A stretch of 64,000 nucleotides of DNA from Lepisosteus oculatus (Eukaryota; Chordata; Actinopteri; Semionotiformes; Lepisosteidae). Location of the stretch: contig NC_090709.1 of the NCBI RefSeq assembly GCF_040954835.1, positions 41,734,490 through 41,798,489 on the forward strand, written 5' to 3'. The notes under the pieces are model-generated. The model had not been told where the DNA came from, ran no database searches, and saw only the letters and a list, made by a program, of their open reading frames with translations. Position 1 is the first letter of the stretch. Each line of letters starts with the position of its first letter. Made by a program: the position numbers and the translations under genes. Shown piece by piece: positions 22,885 through 35,194 of this stretch.

Positions 22885-25690
22885 CCTCGTGCTGGGAGGA
22901 GCTCACCTGCGGAGATGGACCCCTCCCCAGCCTCTTGCTGGGAGCAGCTGGGAGGAGCTCACCTGTGGAGATAGACCCCTCCCCAGCCTCTTGCTGGGAG
23001 CAGCTGGGAGGAGCTCACCTGCGGAGATAGACCCCTCCCCAGCCTCTTGCTGGGAGCAGCTGGGAGGAGCTCACCTGCGGAGATGGACCCCTCCCCGGCC
23101 TCTTGCTGGGAGCAGCTCACCTGCGGAGATGGACCCGGCCTCTTGCTGGGAGCAGCTGGGAGGAGCTCACCTGCGGAGATGGACCTGGCCTCTTGCTGGG
23201 AGCAGCTGGGAGGAGCTCACCTGCGGAGATGGACCCCTCCCCAGCCTCTTGCTGGGAGCAGCTGGGAGGAGCTCACCTGCGGAAATGGACCCGGCCTCCT
23301 GCTGGGAGCAGCTGGGAGGAGCTCGCCTGCGGAGATGGACCCGGCCTCTTGCTGGGAGCAGCTGGGAGGAGCTCACCTGCGGAGATGGACCCCTCCCCGG
23401 CCTCTTGCTGGGAGCAGCTGGGAGGAGCTGACCTTCGGAGATAGACCCCTCCCCAGCCTCTTGCTGGGAGCAGCTCACCTGCGGAGATGGACCTGGCCTC
23501 TTGCTGGGAGCAGCTGGGAGGAGCTCACCTGCGGAGATAGACCCCTCCCCGGCCTCTTGCTGGGAGCAGCTGGGAGGAGCTCACCTGCGGAGATGGACCC
23601 CTCCCCAGCCTCTTGCTGGGAGGAGCTCACCTGCGGAGATGGACCCCTCCCCGGCCTCTTGCTGGGAGCAGCTGGGAGGAGCTCACCTGCGGAGATGGAC
23701 CCCTCCCCGGCCTCTTGCTGGGAGCAGCTGGGAGGAGCTCACCTGCGGAGATGGACCCCTCCCCAGCCTCTTGCTGGGAGCAGCTGGGAGGAGCTCACCT
23801 GCGGAGATGGACCCCTCCCCAGCCTCTTGCTGGGAGCAGCTGGGAGGAGCTCACCTGCGGAGATAGACCCCTCCCCGGCCTCTTGCTGGGAGCAGCTGGG
23901 AGGAGCTCACGTGCGGAGATAGACCCCTCCCCAGCCTCTTGCTGGGAGGAGCTCACCTGCGGAAATGGACCCGGCCTCCTGCTGGGAGCAGCTGGGAGGA
24001 GCTCGCCTGCGGAGATAGACCCCTCCCCGGCCTCTTGCTGGGAGCAGCTGGGAGGAGCTCACCTGCGGAGATGGACCCCTCCCCGGCCTCTTGCTGGGAG
24101 CAGCTGGGAGGAGCTCACCTGCGGAGATGGACCCCTCCCCAGCCTCTTGCTGGGAGCAGCTGGGAGGAGCTCACCTGCGGAGATAGACCCCTCCCCAGCC
24201 TCTTGCTGGGAGCAGCTGGGAGGAGCTGACCTTCGGAGATAGACCCCTCCCCAGCCTCTTGCTGGGAGCAGCTCACCTGCGGAGATGGACCTGGCCTCTT
24301 GCTGGGAGCAGCTGGGAGGAGCTCACCTGCGGAGATAGACCCCTCCCCGGCCTCTTGCTGGGAGCAGCTGGGAGGAGCTCACCTGCGGAGATAGACCCCT
24401 CCTCGGCCTCTTGCTGGGAGCAGCTGGGAGGAGCTCACCTGCGGAGATGGACCCGGCCTCTTGCTGGGAGGAGCTCACCTGCGGAGATGGACCCCTCCCC
24501 GGCCTCTTGCTGGGAGCAGCTGGGAGGAGCTCACCTGCGGAGATGGACCCCTCCCCGGCCTCTTGCTGGGAGCAGCTGGGAGGAGCTCACCTGCGGAGAT
24601 AGACCCCTCCCCGGCCTCTTGCTGGGAGCAGCTGGGAGGAGCTCACCTGCGGAGATGGACCCCTCCCCGGCCTCTTGCTGGGAGCAGCTGGGAGGAGCTC
24701 ACCTGCGGAGATGGACCCGGCCTCTTGCTGGGAGGAGCTCACCTGCGGAGATGGACCCCTCCCCAGCCTCTTGCTGGGAGCAGCTGGGAGGAGCTCACCT
24801 GCGGAGATAGACCCGGCCTCTTGCTGGGAGGAGCTCACCTGCGGAGATAGACCCCTCCTCGGCCTCTTGCTGGGAGCAGCTGGGAGGAGCTCACCTGCGG
24901 AGATGGACCCGGCCTCTTGCTGGGAGGAGCTCACCTGCGGAGATGGACCCCTCCCCGGCCTCTTGCTGGGAGCAGCTGGGAGGAGCTCACCTGCGGAGAT
25001 GGACCCCTCCCCGGCCTCTTGCTGGGAGCAGCTGGGAGGAGCTCACCTGCGGAGACAGACCCCTCCCCGGCCTCTTGCTGGGAGCAGCTGGGAGGAGCTC
25101 ACCTGCGGAGATGGACCCCTCCCCGGCCTCTTGCTGGGAGCAGCTGGGAGGAGCTCACCTGCGGAGATGGACCCGGCCTCTTGCTGGGAGGAGCTCACCT
25201 GCGGAGATGGACCCCTCCCCAGCCTCTTGCTGGGAGCAGCTGGGAGGAGCTCACCTGCGGAGATAGACCCGGCCTCTTGCTGGGAGGAGCTCACCTGCGG
25301 AGATGGACCCCTCCCCAGCCTCTTGCTGGGAGCAGCTGGGAGGAGCTCACCTGCGGAGATGGACCCGGCCTCTTGCTGGGAGGAGCTCACCTGCGGAGAT
25401 GGACCCCTCCCCGGCCTCTTGCTGGGAGCAGCTGGGAGGAGCTCACCTGCGGAGATGGACCCCTCCCCAGCCTCTTGCTGGGAGCAGCTGGGAGGAGCTC
25501 ACCTGCGGAGATAGACCCCTCCCCGGCCTCTTGCTGGGAGCAGCTGGGAGGAGCTCACCTGCGGACATAGACCCCTCCCCAGCCTCTTGCTGGGAGCAGC
25601 TGGGAGGAGCTCACCTGCGGAGATGGACCCCTCCCCGGCCTCGTGGTGGGAGCAGCTGGGAGGAGCTCGCCTGCGGAGGTGGACCCCTCC
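22885..25690 (+). repeat. 56-bp minisatellite (about 50 units)
   Basis: The full unit is 56 bp: GGAGCAGCTGGGAGGAGCTC, then ACCTGCGGAGATGGACCCCT, then CCCCGGCCTCTTGCTG. Shorter forms lack either 10 bp or 6 bp. Rare variants recur in blocks: a GGAAATGG variant at 23,281 and 23,961, and an ACCTTCGG variant at 23,431 and 24,229. This shows higher-order duplication of several hundred bp. All units contain E-box words (CAGCTG, CACCTG), and on the minus strand CCGCAG followed by GTGAGC, a donor-like sequence. The long open frames across it arise because the unit lacks stops; they are not genes. Confidence 0.95.
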
Positions 25691-27769
25691 CCCTCCCAGC
25701 TTCGTACCCGGAGCAGGCTGTGGAGGCCGAGGAAGACTCCGTGGCGAAGGGTGACTGGCTTTAACACACAGAAGACAAAGAACAACAGCTAGTTTAGAGG
25801 GGGGGGGGGGGGGAGACTGCAGACTGGTTCTTAAATCTCGGTCACAAAACAAATTCACCGACGTCACTGAGAACGTTTTACGCCTTTTAAATTGGAGCAC
25901 CAAAGCGTGAACTCCCCCCCAGGTCTGGTCGTAGGCGAGAGAGCGAGACTTCGTGAACCGGCCCTTCGCGCTCGCGAGTCCCTGTGATGGGACTGGCGAG
26001 GGACCACAGGCTGCGCATTACTGCAGAAATGTTTCGGCGTGATCTGCGGGCAGTCAGGCAGCATAGGCGGGCAAAACCGTCTTGAAGTCGAGAGCGATAT
26101 TCCTACTGGATCACAAGAGGCCTTTTTCCCCGCAAGCCTGCTCGTTTCCAAAAGTAATAAGGACACTTCGCCTCGTCGGAGACGTTTCGTGCCTCGTCCT
26201 CAATTGGAGGATATGGAGACCTGCAGCAGACCTGGAAACGTCCCTCGATCCTGTGGTGTCAACTTGGAAGGTTTCCCCCAAGTTGGCTTGGACATTTGAC
26301 CGTGATCGTGGTTTGAAATGCACTCAGCGACGCCGAATCTTTCTCACCCCGAAAGAGAAACCGAGCTGCAGTGCCCCCTTTAACCCAGGGCACTGAGTGG
26401 CCAGACGTTTTCACTGGCCCTGCCCGGTCCAGATTGCCAGCTCACCTGCAGCTCTGAGCAGCAGCAGCAGGGGGGGTTACAGGGTTTCCGGTCAGCGCCG
26501 AGCTGGTCTCTCACGCGGCGAGATGGAGACCGTCGGGCCTCCGGAGAGGAGCAGGACAGGGAACCAGGTCCATTCGGCTACCCCGCTGTTGACGCCGCCC
26601 GGTATCCCAGAGTCCGCCCCTGGGAGAAAAAACAAAAACAAAAACCAAGCAAATGATTCTGCACTGGTCCAGCTATTTTCACCAGTAGGAATCCCACGCG
26701 CGACTAAACACACCAGGGAACTCATTTTACTCTGAAACCACTGGGGGCCCCAGTACAGACCTCGCCGGGAATCCGAGGGTGGAAGTCGTCTCCTTACCCA
26801 GTCTTAACAGTTCCTGAAAAACCGGCTTCGGAGATCAGGGCCGCGCCGATCCGGACTTCCCAGGCCGATTAACCACCGGCGATAATTAACAGCTCGTCGT
26901 GGCCGATACGGACAGCCGATCGTTTCACTTTCCGGGCATTTTTTTGAGTTCACGCCAGAATCCACGGTTGATGCGCAACGAGGGTAAGAAGGCTAAAACC
27001 GTCAAGCTCGGTGCTGCTCGTCGGACCGACGTCAGAAAGTCCGCACGTCCGTCGTGAAGCGGTCTCCGACGCGCACCCCATCAGAAATCCGTTTCCCGTG
27101 TCGGGACTCCTGGCTGCCGCAGTTGACGTTTGCCTCTGGAAGAGGGGACTTCGCAGGCTTCCCCGCCCCAACACCACCACCCCGGTCGGGCTGCTCTGTG
27201 GCCGTACAGCGTGAGGACACCGCCCCCCCCTCCCACTGTCTGTAATAAAAGAGGCAGGAGAGAATGACCAGGCCCCCCCTCAGCAGCTGCACGTCCTAAA
27301 GTCCCGTTGGAAAAATGAGAGACGGGCGCCGGGATTAAGACATGTTCAAGGGGGAACACCTTTCACTCCCGGACCGAAAGTCCCACCGCTGCTGCTGGGG
27401 ACGATTTCCCATTAACAGCGCGAGACCACCCCCCCCCAGTCTGGAGGGAGAGGGGGCAGGAAGGAACGAACAGCTGCACGTCCCAAGTGACGCTTTAAAA
27501 GCAAGGGATGAGCCGGAGGAAGGAGTCGGGTCCGAGCAGCGGACCTCCACGGTCCCGGACAGAGGGTCCCGCCGGCCGCCTCCTCTCTGAGGGGGCAGGT
27601 TTCCCTACGAAGTCATCTCCACGACTCGCGAAAGGTCCGTGCCAGACGGGGGGGGGGGGGGGGGGAGACGCACCAAGCTTTCCGCGGCGATTTGCGAGAA
27701 GTGTGGCCGAGGGTGGGGGGGGCAGCTTCCTGCGAGACTCTTCTCCCCCTCCCGGACGCATCGGGGGCG

Positions 27770-28050
27770 GAGCCGGTGTCTCTGTGGCTCAGGATCTGCG
27801 CCTGGGGCTGGAAGGGGTTTGCCGGTTCGAATCCCGCGGCCGGCAGAGGAATCCTACTCCGTTGGGGGCCCCCTGAGCGAGGCCCCGAACCCCAGCTGCC
27901 GTAGAAATGGCCGACCCTGCGCTCTGACCCCCAGGTTCTCTCTCTCCCTGTCTGTGTGTCTCCTGGAGAGCCAGCTGGGGTCTGCAACAAGACCGATTCC
28001 TCATGCCAGACACTGTAAAGGGTTAATAAAGTGATCTGGTCTTACCTTCC
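27770..28050 (+). mobile_element. tRNA-headed V-SINE-like element
   Basis: The head has box A-like TGGCTCAGGATCTG and a perfect box B, GGTTCGAATCC. The body includes CAGAGGAATCCTACTCCGTT and CCCTGAGCGAGGCC, and the 3' end has GGTTAATAAAGTGATCTGG. tRNA head plus LINE-type tail is the known V-SINE layout. One insertion-like G run and several substitutions indicate an old copy. Confidence 0.75.
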
Positions 28051-29659
28051 GAGCTGTATTTCCCAGGATTGAGGTCCGAGGGGGACCCCTGCTCACCTCG
28101 CCCCATTCCCCATCCCCGGCTTTTATCAATCCCGGCCTCTTAAATAATCTCCAGTTCTGAACTGGTTTCATCCGTCCTCACCGAGAGCTGAGGATGGGTG
28201 GGGAGAGTACTTCCGCACACTGGTGGCCATCGCGCCATGACGCCGCTGTCCGCACGAGAGTCCCCGTTACCGGTGAAGTGCCAAGTGAATCCAAGCGCCG
28301 ACGGACCACCTTCCGGAAGGACATATAAGCGACGATGGACCAGCGACAGGAGTCCCGCGCCTCTCCCGCTCTGTCCAGGGGCTCGGCAGGAGGGACGGCG
28401 GCGGCGGCGGTCCCGGTCCCACAGCGTTGAGCCGACGGGGAGAAGGGGCCGGTCCCGAAACGGGACTCGAGGAGGGGCGCCGGCGCACCCAGTCCAGGTG
28501 CCGAAACGAGAATTTGGAGACCCCGACCAGAACCGGACCGAACGTCCGGTCCCGACGCAAGAAAGACGGAAGTTTCAGATTCTGCGGGGACTTGACCTCT
28601 GACATCTCCCATGTGCGACACTGGAAGAAATGCTGCCGGGGGGGGGGGAGGGGGGAGGGTTAGGAACAGATATCGGCACAGGAGACCTCCATCAAGGACA
28701 CAGACGGTTGCCACTAACTGACCCTTAACGAGAGAGGGCCCGATCAACGTTTTGTGAGGCTGATTCCGTCAGCAGGACCGGCGACTGGCCGATACGGATA
28801 CGATCCCTGGTGTGTGTGTGGGTGGCGCGTGTTACTATCCAGCCCAAGACGCACAAGACGGTACGAGCTCAAACGGTTTCTTTAACAAGACGGACAGCGA
28901 TTGCTACAAGCGGCCGACGAGACGGTTCTTTTATCCAAAGCAGACGACCGGACGCCATGATCCGAAGAGTACTTCCGACAGGAAAGGGCAGAGCGCACGC
29001 GCGCCGCTCCAGGCGGGATATCAAGCGACAGGATCCTACATCTTCGGCAACCGGGAAACGACTGGTTATCTCGCGCGATAAATCCCGTTATTTCGGTCGT
29101 GATTCCTTTGGCATCTCTCGAACGCCGCGCTGTACCGTCGGTCGCCTTGGCGTCTGTGGAGCTTCGTCCGTCTCCAGCTCTGCTGGTTTCGGATACCTGC
29201 CGGCTTCTTGAGTGTCGCATCAGGCGAGCCGTGGTCAATTCTTTGCGTTGCTCCCCACCCCGCCCACCAGAGATGCGTTCGTGTCGCAAACGCTGCAAAC
29301 GGCGGCGGCCGGGCCTGGAGCAGATGCGTTCAAGAAACTGCCCGAGGGACGAAGGCACGCGGCGAAAATTCTGGCGCCGCGGATCGGCCCAACGCAAGGA
29401 GCACGGGCCGGTTCTGATCTACTGCCCAGCGATCCCACCACCCCGACCTTTAACTGCTTTCCAAACACCCAGAGGTCCGTTTCCAGTAAGGTGAGGCCTT
29501 CTGGATTACAGGAGGCCACAGTGACTGAAGCATGAAGCGCTGAGGGGGGGGTGGAACACACAGGGGCAGACGGTGGTGATGTCATCATCTACGGCCCCTC
29601 CCGGACCGAGCATCCCCAAACGACAAAGACGTCTTTCAAGGGAACCGCAAAGCGGGCAA

Positions 29660-29795
29660 GGAGGTGTACGTCGAAGGTTCCCTCCTCCCAGCCCGGCTCA
29701 GGCCTGAGGAGTCTGGGAGAAGCCAACAGGAAGCAACTCCTCCCGGACCTCGACTCTGGGAGGAGCCCCAGCGCCTGGACCCCCCCTCCCCGGAC
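29660..29795 (+). repeat. Left member of short inverted repeat flanking the second minisatellite
   Basis: Contains GGTTCCCTCCTCCCAGCC and CGGCTCAGGCCTGAGGAGTC. The same sequence occurs in reverse complement at about 32,195-32,325, on the far side of the 30.7-32.2 kb minisatellite, with a 20-30 bp indel. Confidence 0.75.
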
Positions 29796-30399
29796 ACATC
29801 CGTAGCTCCCTTCCTGGGCCTAGAGGGGTGGTACCGCAGAATTGTTCCTGGGTTCGCCCCACAGAGACCCGACTGAAGACACTGCTTGGCGAGACAGCAC
29901 GACAGACCGAAGGAGGCGAGCCAGCATTTTCCGACTCGAGACGGACCACTGGGAGCAGGACCTCAGTTGCAGCGTCCAGGCCGGCTTCTCTTCCGCTGTC
30001 TGGACAGGACTACAGGAAGAGAAGCTCCTGTATCAGGAAGCTGCTGTATCAGGAAGACGGCCGGTCGAGGTGCCGTCTTCCTGCATCAGCAGGAAACTCT
30101 TACCCCGTGGACCCAGGTCTTCCGTCGGGGAACCCGAGTGGGTCTCCGGACACTCGGAAGCATCACCTGCAAGGAAAACGACTCTCTCGTTGCGACTGAC
30201 CACCGTAAGGGTGCAGGGTCCCCGGACAGCCTTTTCCACGGGATAGAGAGCCGATAAACTCGGGAGGCGGTAAGAGAGCCGGCGTGCGGACCCTCAGGGA
30301 TTAGGATCCCTCGCTAGGGCGAGACGGGGCGCGCCGGGAGGAACACTTCGAAAGAATTCTCCCGAGAGGTGAAAGAGTGCGCCGTGGCTCTGCGGGCCG

Positions 30400-30714
30400 C
30401 TGGCGGGGATCTAGGGCGGACGAAGGCTGAAGACCGGGCGTCGCCTGCGAGGGAAATCCGGAGAAGGAGAGACTCACCTGGTCTGTGCTTATCTGCCTGG
30501 CTGATGGGGGGGGGGGGGGGGACCCTGCTCCCCTTGTCCTCCACCTGCAGGTCTGGGGGTTCCCCCTCCTGCGTGGTACAGTGTTACCCCACTCTGCCCC
30601 TGGCTGCCTGGTCCTGTTTCCTAACATGGGGAGGGGAGCTCCTGCAGGAGCTGCGTCTGGTGGGAATAAACGTGCCTGAGGGCAGCCTGTGCTCCACCGA
30701 GTCCCGACCGCTCC
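30400..30714 (+). repeat. Minisatellite-flanking repeat block, copy a
   Basis: Shares CGTCGCCTGCGAGGGA, GGAGAGACTCACCTGGTCTG and an AATAAAC word with the block at 35,195-35,520. Reverse complements of pieces occur at 57,475-57,700 and 57,960-58,070. No coding evidence. It marks the outer part of the duplicated unit in region C. Confidence 0.7.
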
Positions 30715-32190
30715 GGTCCAGATGTCGGGGCTCCTTCTCCTGGCCAGCCTGAGTCTTCGGGGGGTCCAGATGTCGGGGCTCCTTCTCCTGGCCAGCCTGA
30801 GTCTTCGGGGGGTCCAGATGTCGGGGCTCCTTCTCCTGGCCAGCCTGAGTCTTCGGGGGGTCCAGATGTCGGGGCTCCTCCTGGTCAGCCTGAGTCTTCT
30901 GGGGGGTCCAGACGCTGGGCTCCTCCTGGCCAGCCTGAGTCTTCTGGGGGGTCCAGGCGCTGGTGCTCCTCCACCTGGTCAGCCTGAGTCTTCTGGGGGG
31001 TCCAGGCGCTGGTGCTCCTCCACCTGGTCAGCCTGAGTCTTTGGGGGGTCCAGGCGCTGGTGCTCCTCCACCTGGTCAGCCTGAGTTTTTGGGGGGTCCA
31101 GGCGCTGGTGCTCCTCCACCTGGTCAGCCTGAGTCTTTGGGGGGGTCCAGGCGCTGGGGCTCCTTCTCCTAGTCAGCCTGAATCTTCGGGGGGTCCAGAT
31201 GTCGGGGCTCCTCCCAGTCAGCATGAGTCTTCTAGGGGGTCCAGACGCTGGGCTCCTCCTGGCCAGCCTGAGTCTTTGGGGGGTCCAGGCGCTGGTGCTC
31301 CTCCACCTGGTCAGCCTGAGTCTTTGGGGGTTCCAGGCGCTGGTGCTCCTCCACCTGGTCAGCCTGAGTCTTTGGGGGGGTCCAGGCGCTGGGGCTCCTT
31401 CTCCTGGTCAGCCTGAGTCTTTGGGGGGGTCCAGGCGCTGGGGCTCCTTCTCCTGGTCAGCCTGAGTCTTCAGGGGGTCCAGATGTCGGGGCTCCTCCAC
31501 CTGGTCAGCCTGAGTCTTCTGGGGGTCCAGATGTCGGGGCTCCTTCTCCTGGCCAGCCTGAGTCTTCTGGGGGGTCCAGATGTCGGGGCTCCTCCACCTG
31601 GTCAGCCTGAGTCTTCGGGGGGTCCAGGGGCTGGGGCTCCTCCCAGTCAGCCTGAGTCTTCAGGGGGGTCCAGGCGCTGGGGCTCCTCCACCTGGTCAGC
31701 CTGAGTCTTCTGGGGGGTCCAGATGTGGGGGCTCCTTCTCCTGGCCAGCCTGAGTCTTTGGGGGGGTCCAGGCGCTGGGGCTCCTTCTCCTCGTCAGCCT
31801 GAATCTTCGGGGGGGTCCAGATGTCGGGGCTCCTCCCAGTCAGCCTGAGTCTTCGGGGGTCCAGGCGCTGGGGCTCCTTCTCCTGGTCAGCCTGAATCTT
31901 TGGGGGGTCCAGGCGCTGGGGCTCCTCCTCCTGGCCAGCCTGAGTCTTTGGGGGGTCCAGGCGCTGGGGCTCCTTCTCCTGGCCAGCCTGAGTCTTTGGG
32001 GGGTCCAGGCGCTGGGGCTCCTTCTCCTGGCCAGCCTGAGTCTTTGGGGTATCCAGGCGCTGGGCTCCTCCTCCTGGCCAGCCTGAATCTTTGGGGTATC
32101 CAGGCGCTGGGGCTCCTTCTCCTGGCCAGCCTGAGTCTTTGGGGGGTCCAGGCGCTGGGCTCCTTCTCCTGGCCAGCCTGAACCTTCGGG
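30715..32190 (+). repeat. 48-50 bp minisatellite (about 30 units)
   Basis: The unit contains GGTCCAGATGTCGGGGCTCC or GGTCCAGGCGCTGGGGCTCC, then TTCTCCTGGCCAGCCTGAGT and CTTCGGGGG. Two unit types (GATGTCGGGG and GCGCTGG) are grouped rather than mixed. Two units also occur inverted at 57,715-57,800. Long open frames through it are repeat artefacts. Confidence 0.93.
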
Positions 32191-32194
32191 GGGT

Positions 32195-32330
32195 CCGGGC
32201 ACTGAGGCTCCTCCCAGAGTCGAGGTCCAGGAGGAGTTTCTCCCTGTTGGCTTCTCCCAGATCTCCCAGACTCCTCAGGCCTGAGCCGGGCTGGGAGGAG
32301 GGAACCTTCCCCGAGATCCTGGAGTCCGAC
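32195..32330 (-). repeat. Right member of short inverted repeat flanking the second minisatellite
   Basis: Reverse complement of 29,660-29,795 (CCTGAGCCGGGCTGGGAGG and neighbours). Confidence 0.75.
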
Positions 32331-33790
32331 GTCCAGACGACACGACCGGAGAGATGGAGCCGATGGGGGAGGATGTGGGCGTCGGGGCTCCCGGTGTCCG
32401 ACTGGGGGAGAGCTCCGATGTCGGGGCGTCTGTCCTTCCTCTTGACCTGAATGTTCCTCTTCAGGGTTCCACAAATAATTCGGTAGCCCGATACCCCCGC
32501 TCTCAGCCAGCTGATACCCCGTTCCTACTGCTCTCACCCAGCAGATACCCCAACACCTGCTCTCATCAAGACCATCATGATCTTAGTAACAATTACAATA
32601 AACATCTAGTACATTGAATATCCAGAACAAAAAATGATTCAGGACAGAGACTGACTAGCAATTACAGCGAACATATACAACAACTATTCAAGAAATCCAC
32701 TGGTTTAGTGCTAAACAATTACGGTAAAATCCCAGTAGAGTCAAGTCAGTAATTATCCAGAATAGGAACTGACTGGTTCCGCGATTAAACGTTACTGGGG
32801 ATACGCAGTCCACCGATTCTTTATTGATGGACATTCACTGTACGTCGGCGAACCCCTACGGTGAATTCCCACGAAAAGTTCAGGACAGAGACTGCGTAAG
32901 TGACAAAGCACCGACGTGGACACCCAGCGTGGAGAAAACGTAGGACAGCCGTTCGCGAAAAAAAACACCGCCTGGTTCGGCGGCTCCAATTTCACTGCGC
33001 AAACAGTCCAGCAGATGCATCCTAAAATAAGTAAGAAAACTAGAACTAGTACAGTACAAAATGGGTACATCCCAGAAAAAGGGCTCCATGTTATTTCTTT
33101 GCCCGGTTTTGTACACGCCGTTGTGTCTAGCGCACATCCGGTCGATGACGGGACAGGAGTTCCGGTCTTCGGCGAACCGAAGACTGCTCTGCCGCGGGTC
33201 GCCCGCAGAGCTGCGTCAGGGAGGAGTGAAAAGTACCTTTGCGCGGGGACCACGCCGAACTCTCACTCCCCAGTCTCCCACCCCGCGCGATTAAAACAGG
33301 ACTCTGGTATACAGCGGAAAAACCAGGTGAACATCCAACACACTCATGGCTCAGGACAGAAACCAATGCGTTTAATAAGAAGCCATGAGTGTGAACATAC
33401 TGGAGAGTAATTATTCAGGAGAGACGCCCCCCCATCATCTGCAAGTGGTGTTCAATATCCCCTCCATAGGTCGATTGAGTTTGCTTGCACAGCAGTGGGA
33501 CTATTCTGTAATAAACAAGTTAACAGCGTAACTCTTGACAAAACGCTGACAGAAACGGCGCATCAGGCGAAGAATAGGTCTTTTTACCCTCAAAATCAAA
33601 AACGCAACACTCGGGACTATACATCACAAAGCACAAGGCAGCCTACGCTTGTCAGAACGGTTTCCTACCTAGATACACCAGCAAAAAAAAAAAAAGCAAA
33701 TGAACCTCTTTTTTCCACAGAGATACTCACCTCCCGTTTCAGTTGAGAGAAGCGTCAAGATGGACATTTGCTGGAGAACTGGTCAATTAT
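32331..33790. other. Unique and weakly repetitive DNA, no gene recognised
   Basis: Words such as TTCAGGACAGAGACTG recur at 32,637 and 32,879 and a variant near 33,350, suggesting a very degenerate tandem origin. Open frames (for example 32,916-33,410) have no family-like features. Confidence 0.4.
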
Positions 33791-33797
33791 CCATCAC

Positions 33798-34374
33798 AAG
33801 CCATACCACCCTGCAACTCACAACTGGCAGCCCCCCCACTGGAGCTCAGCAGGTGTGAGCCTGGTCAGTACCTGGAGGGGAGACTCCTGGGAAAAACTAA
33901 GGTTGCTGCTGGGAGAGGTGTGAGTGGGGCCAGCAGGGGGCGCTCTCGCCCTGCGGTCTGTGTGGGTCCTGATGCCCCAGTATAGTGACGGGGGACACTG
34001 GACTGCAAACAGGCGCCGTCCTTCGGATGAGACGTCAAACCGAGGTCCTGACTCTCTGTGGTCATTAAAAATCCCAGGGCGTTTCTCGAAAAGAGTAGGG
34101 GTGTTACCCCAGTGTCCTGGCCAAATTTCCCATTGGCCCTTACCCATCATGGCCTCCTAATAACCCCCTTCTCTGAACTGGCTACATTACTCTGCTCTCC
34201 TCCCCACTGAGAGCTGCTGTGTGGGGAGCGTTCTGGCGCACTATGGCTGCCGTCGCATCATCCAGGTGGGGTCTGCACATTGGTGGTGGTAGTAGGATTC
34301 CCCATTACCTGTAAAGCGCTTTGAGTGGAGTGTCCAGAAAAGCGCTATAGAAGTGCAAGCAATTATTATTATTA
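33798..34374 (+). mobile_element. 5S rRNA-derived SINE, full length
   Basis: The head matches 5S rRNA: CCATACCACCCTGCAACTC at the start, CAGCAGGTGTGAGCCTGGTC and AGTACCTGGAGGGGAGACTC at the internal promoter (5S box C form). The body holds GACGTCAAACCGAGGTCC and GGGTGTTACCCCAGTGTCC. The tail is GTAAAGCGCTTTGAGTGG, AGAAAAGCGCTATAGAAG and (ATT)n. This is the SINE3-type layout (5S head, LINE-like tail). No protein is encoded. Confidence 0.88.
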
Positions 34375-35190
34375 AAAGCTTGCTAAAAATAATGTTGCTT
34401 CTCATCTCGGAAAAGGAACATTTCTAGAGTAAAATTAAACCACCAACGCTCACAAACACATCACAGACACAACAACTGAAGCGCCCGAAATATTTAAAAT
34501 CCACCAGCTGAATTCTGACCAGAGACTGAAACCTTCCTTTTCATATCGTGTGCAGGGGCAGCTTTTTAAACCCGTTTCTCATAATTATGTATGGGGGGGG
34601 CCCTCTCCCAACAGCGGGAAAATAACAGCAATACTGCTCCAACGAGTCCTGCTCCTGCTGAAAATAACTGTTTCTGACACACGTACTGCTAATGGAACAG
34701 TCCTGCTAATAGTGTTACTGTGAATTAAACTAGAACACTTCTTGATTAGAGTACTAAATCAAGGCACTTAAAATGATACCAGCACTCCTCCCTCACCAGC
34801 AGGGTTGTGTTCATGCCCCGAGTGTGATATAGGAGTGACAGGACTAACCTGACCTTGTGCTTGTGCTGGAGGCTGGTGTTGGACTCGGGTACGAGAGTGT
34901 AGGGTCAACAGCACACTGACCAGGTTCTTGTGGGCGAGAGACAGCAGGAGGTCAGGACACAGCCCTGAGGGTCACTCCCTGACACCCCGATAGGAGGAGT
35001 CCACTGGCTCTCCGCATGGAGCTTGTCTCTAAGGAGCAGCCTGAATCAGGGTCACCTGCAGCTCTTCACAATCATCATCATCCTCACAGGCTCCAGCAGG
35101 CAGGAGATCGGGACACCCTGGATGTCTCCCCGAGACGACTCCTACTCTGTCCCCTCAGAGTCTGCGGATCCCAGATTGGTCCGATCAGCC
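34375..35190. other. Unique DNA, no gene recognised
   Basis: About 0.8 kb between the SINE and the duplicated unit of region C. No conserved open frame, RNA gene or known repeat seen. Confidence 0.4.
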
Positions 35191-35194
35191 CCGA

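Larger units (their letters stand above)
25700..30300. other. CpG-rich, G-run-rich stretch without recognisable gene
   Basis: About 4.6 kb of GC- and CpG-rich DNA with long homopolymer G runs (near 25,800, 27,650 and 28,640). Overlapping open frames occur on both strands with no conserved motif, as expected from high GC. The only identifiable element is the V-SINE-like repeat at 27.77 kb. Unmethylated CpG-island behaviour is possible but not shown. Confidence 0.5.

Noticed and set aside
22541-25764. Long open frames on both strands through the 56-bp minisatellite
   Set aside because: The unit lacks stop codons in several frames and the predicted peptides are pure repeats; no splice, promoter or conserved non-repeat part supports a gene.
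28178-29588. Arginine-rich overlapping open frames of 100-190 codons
   Set aside because: High GC content removes stops on both strands; no motif, codon pattern or homology-like feature.
30689-32537. Open frames of 80-216 codons through the 48-50 bp minisatellite
   Set aside because: Repeat-driven openness on both strands, with no non-repetitive conserved part.
33798-33900. A 5S rRNA gene
   Set aside because: Only the promoter-bearing half resembles 5S rRNA and it continues into a SINE body and LINE-like tail.
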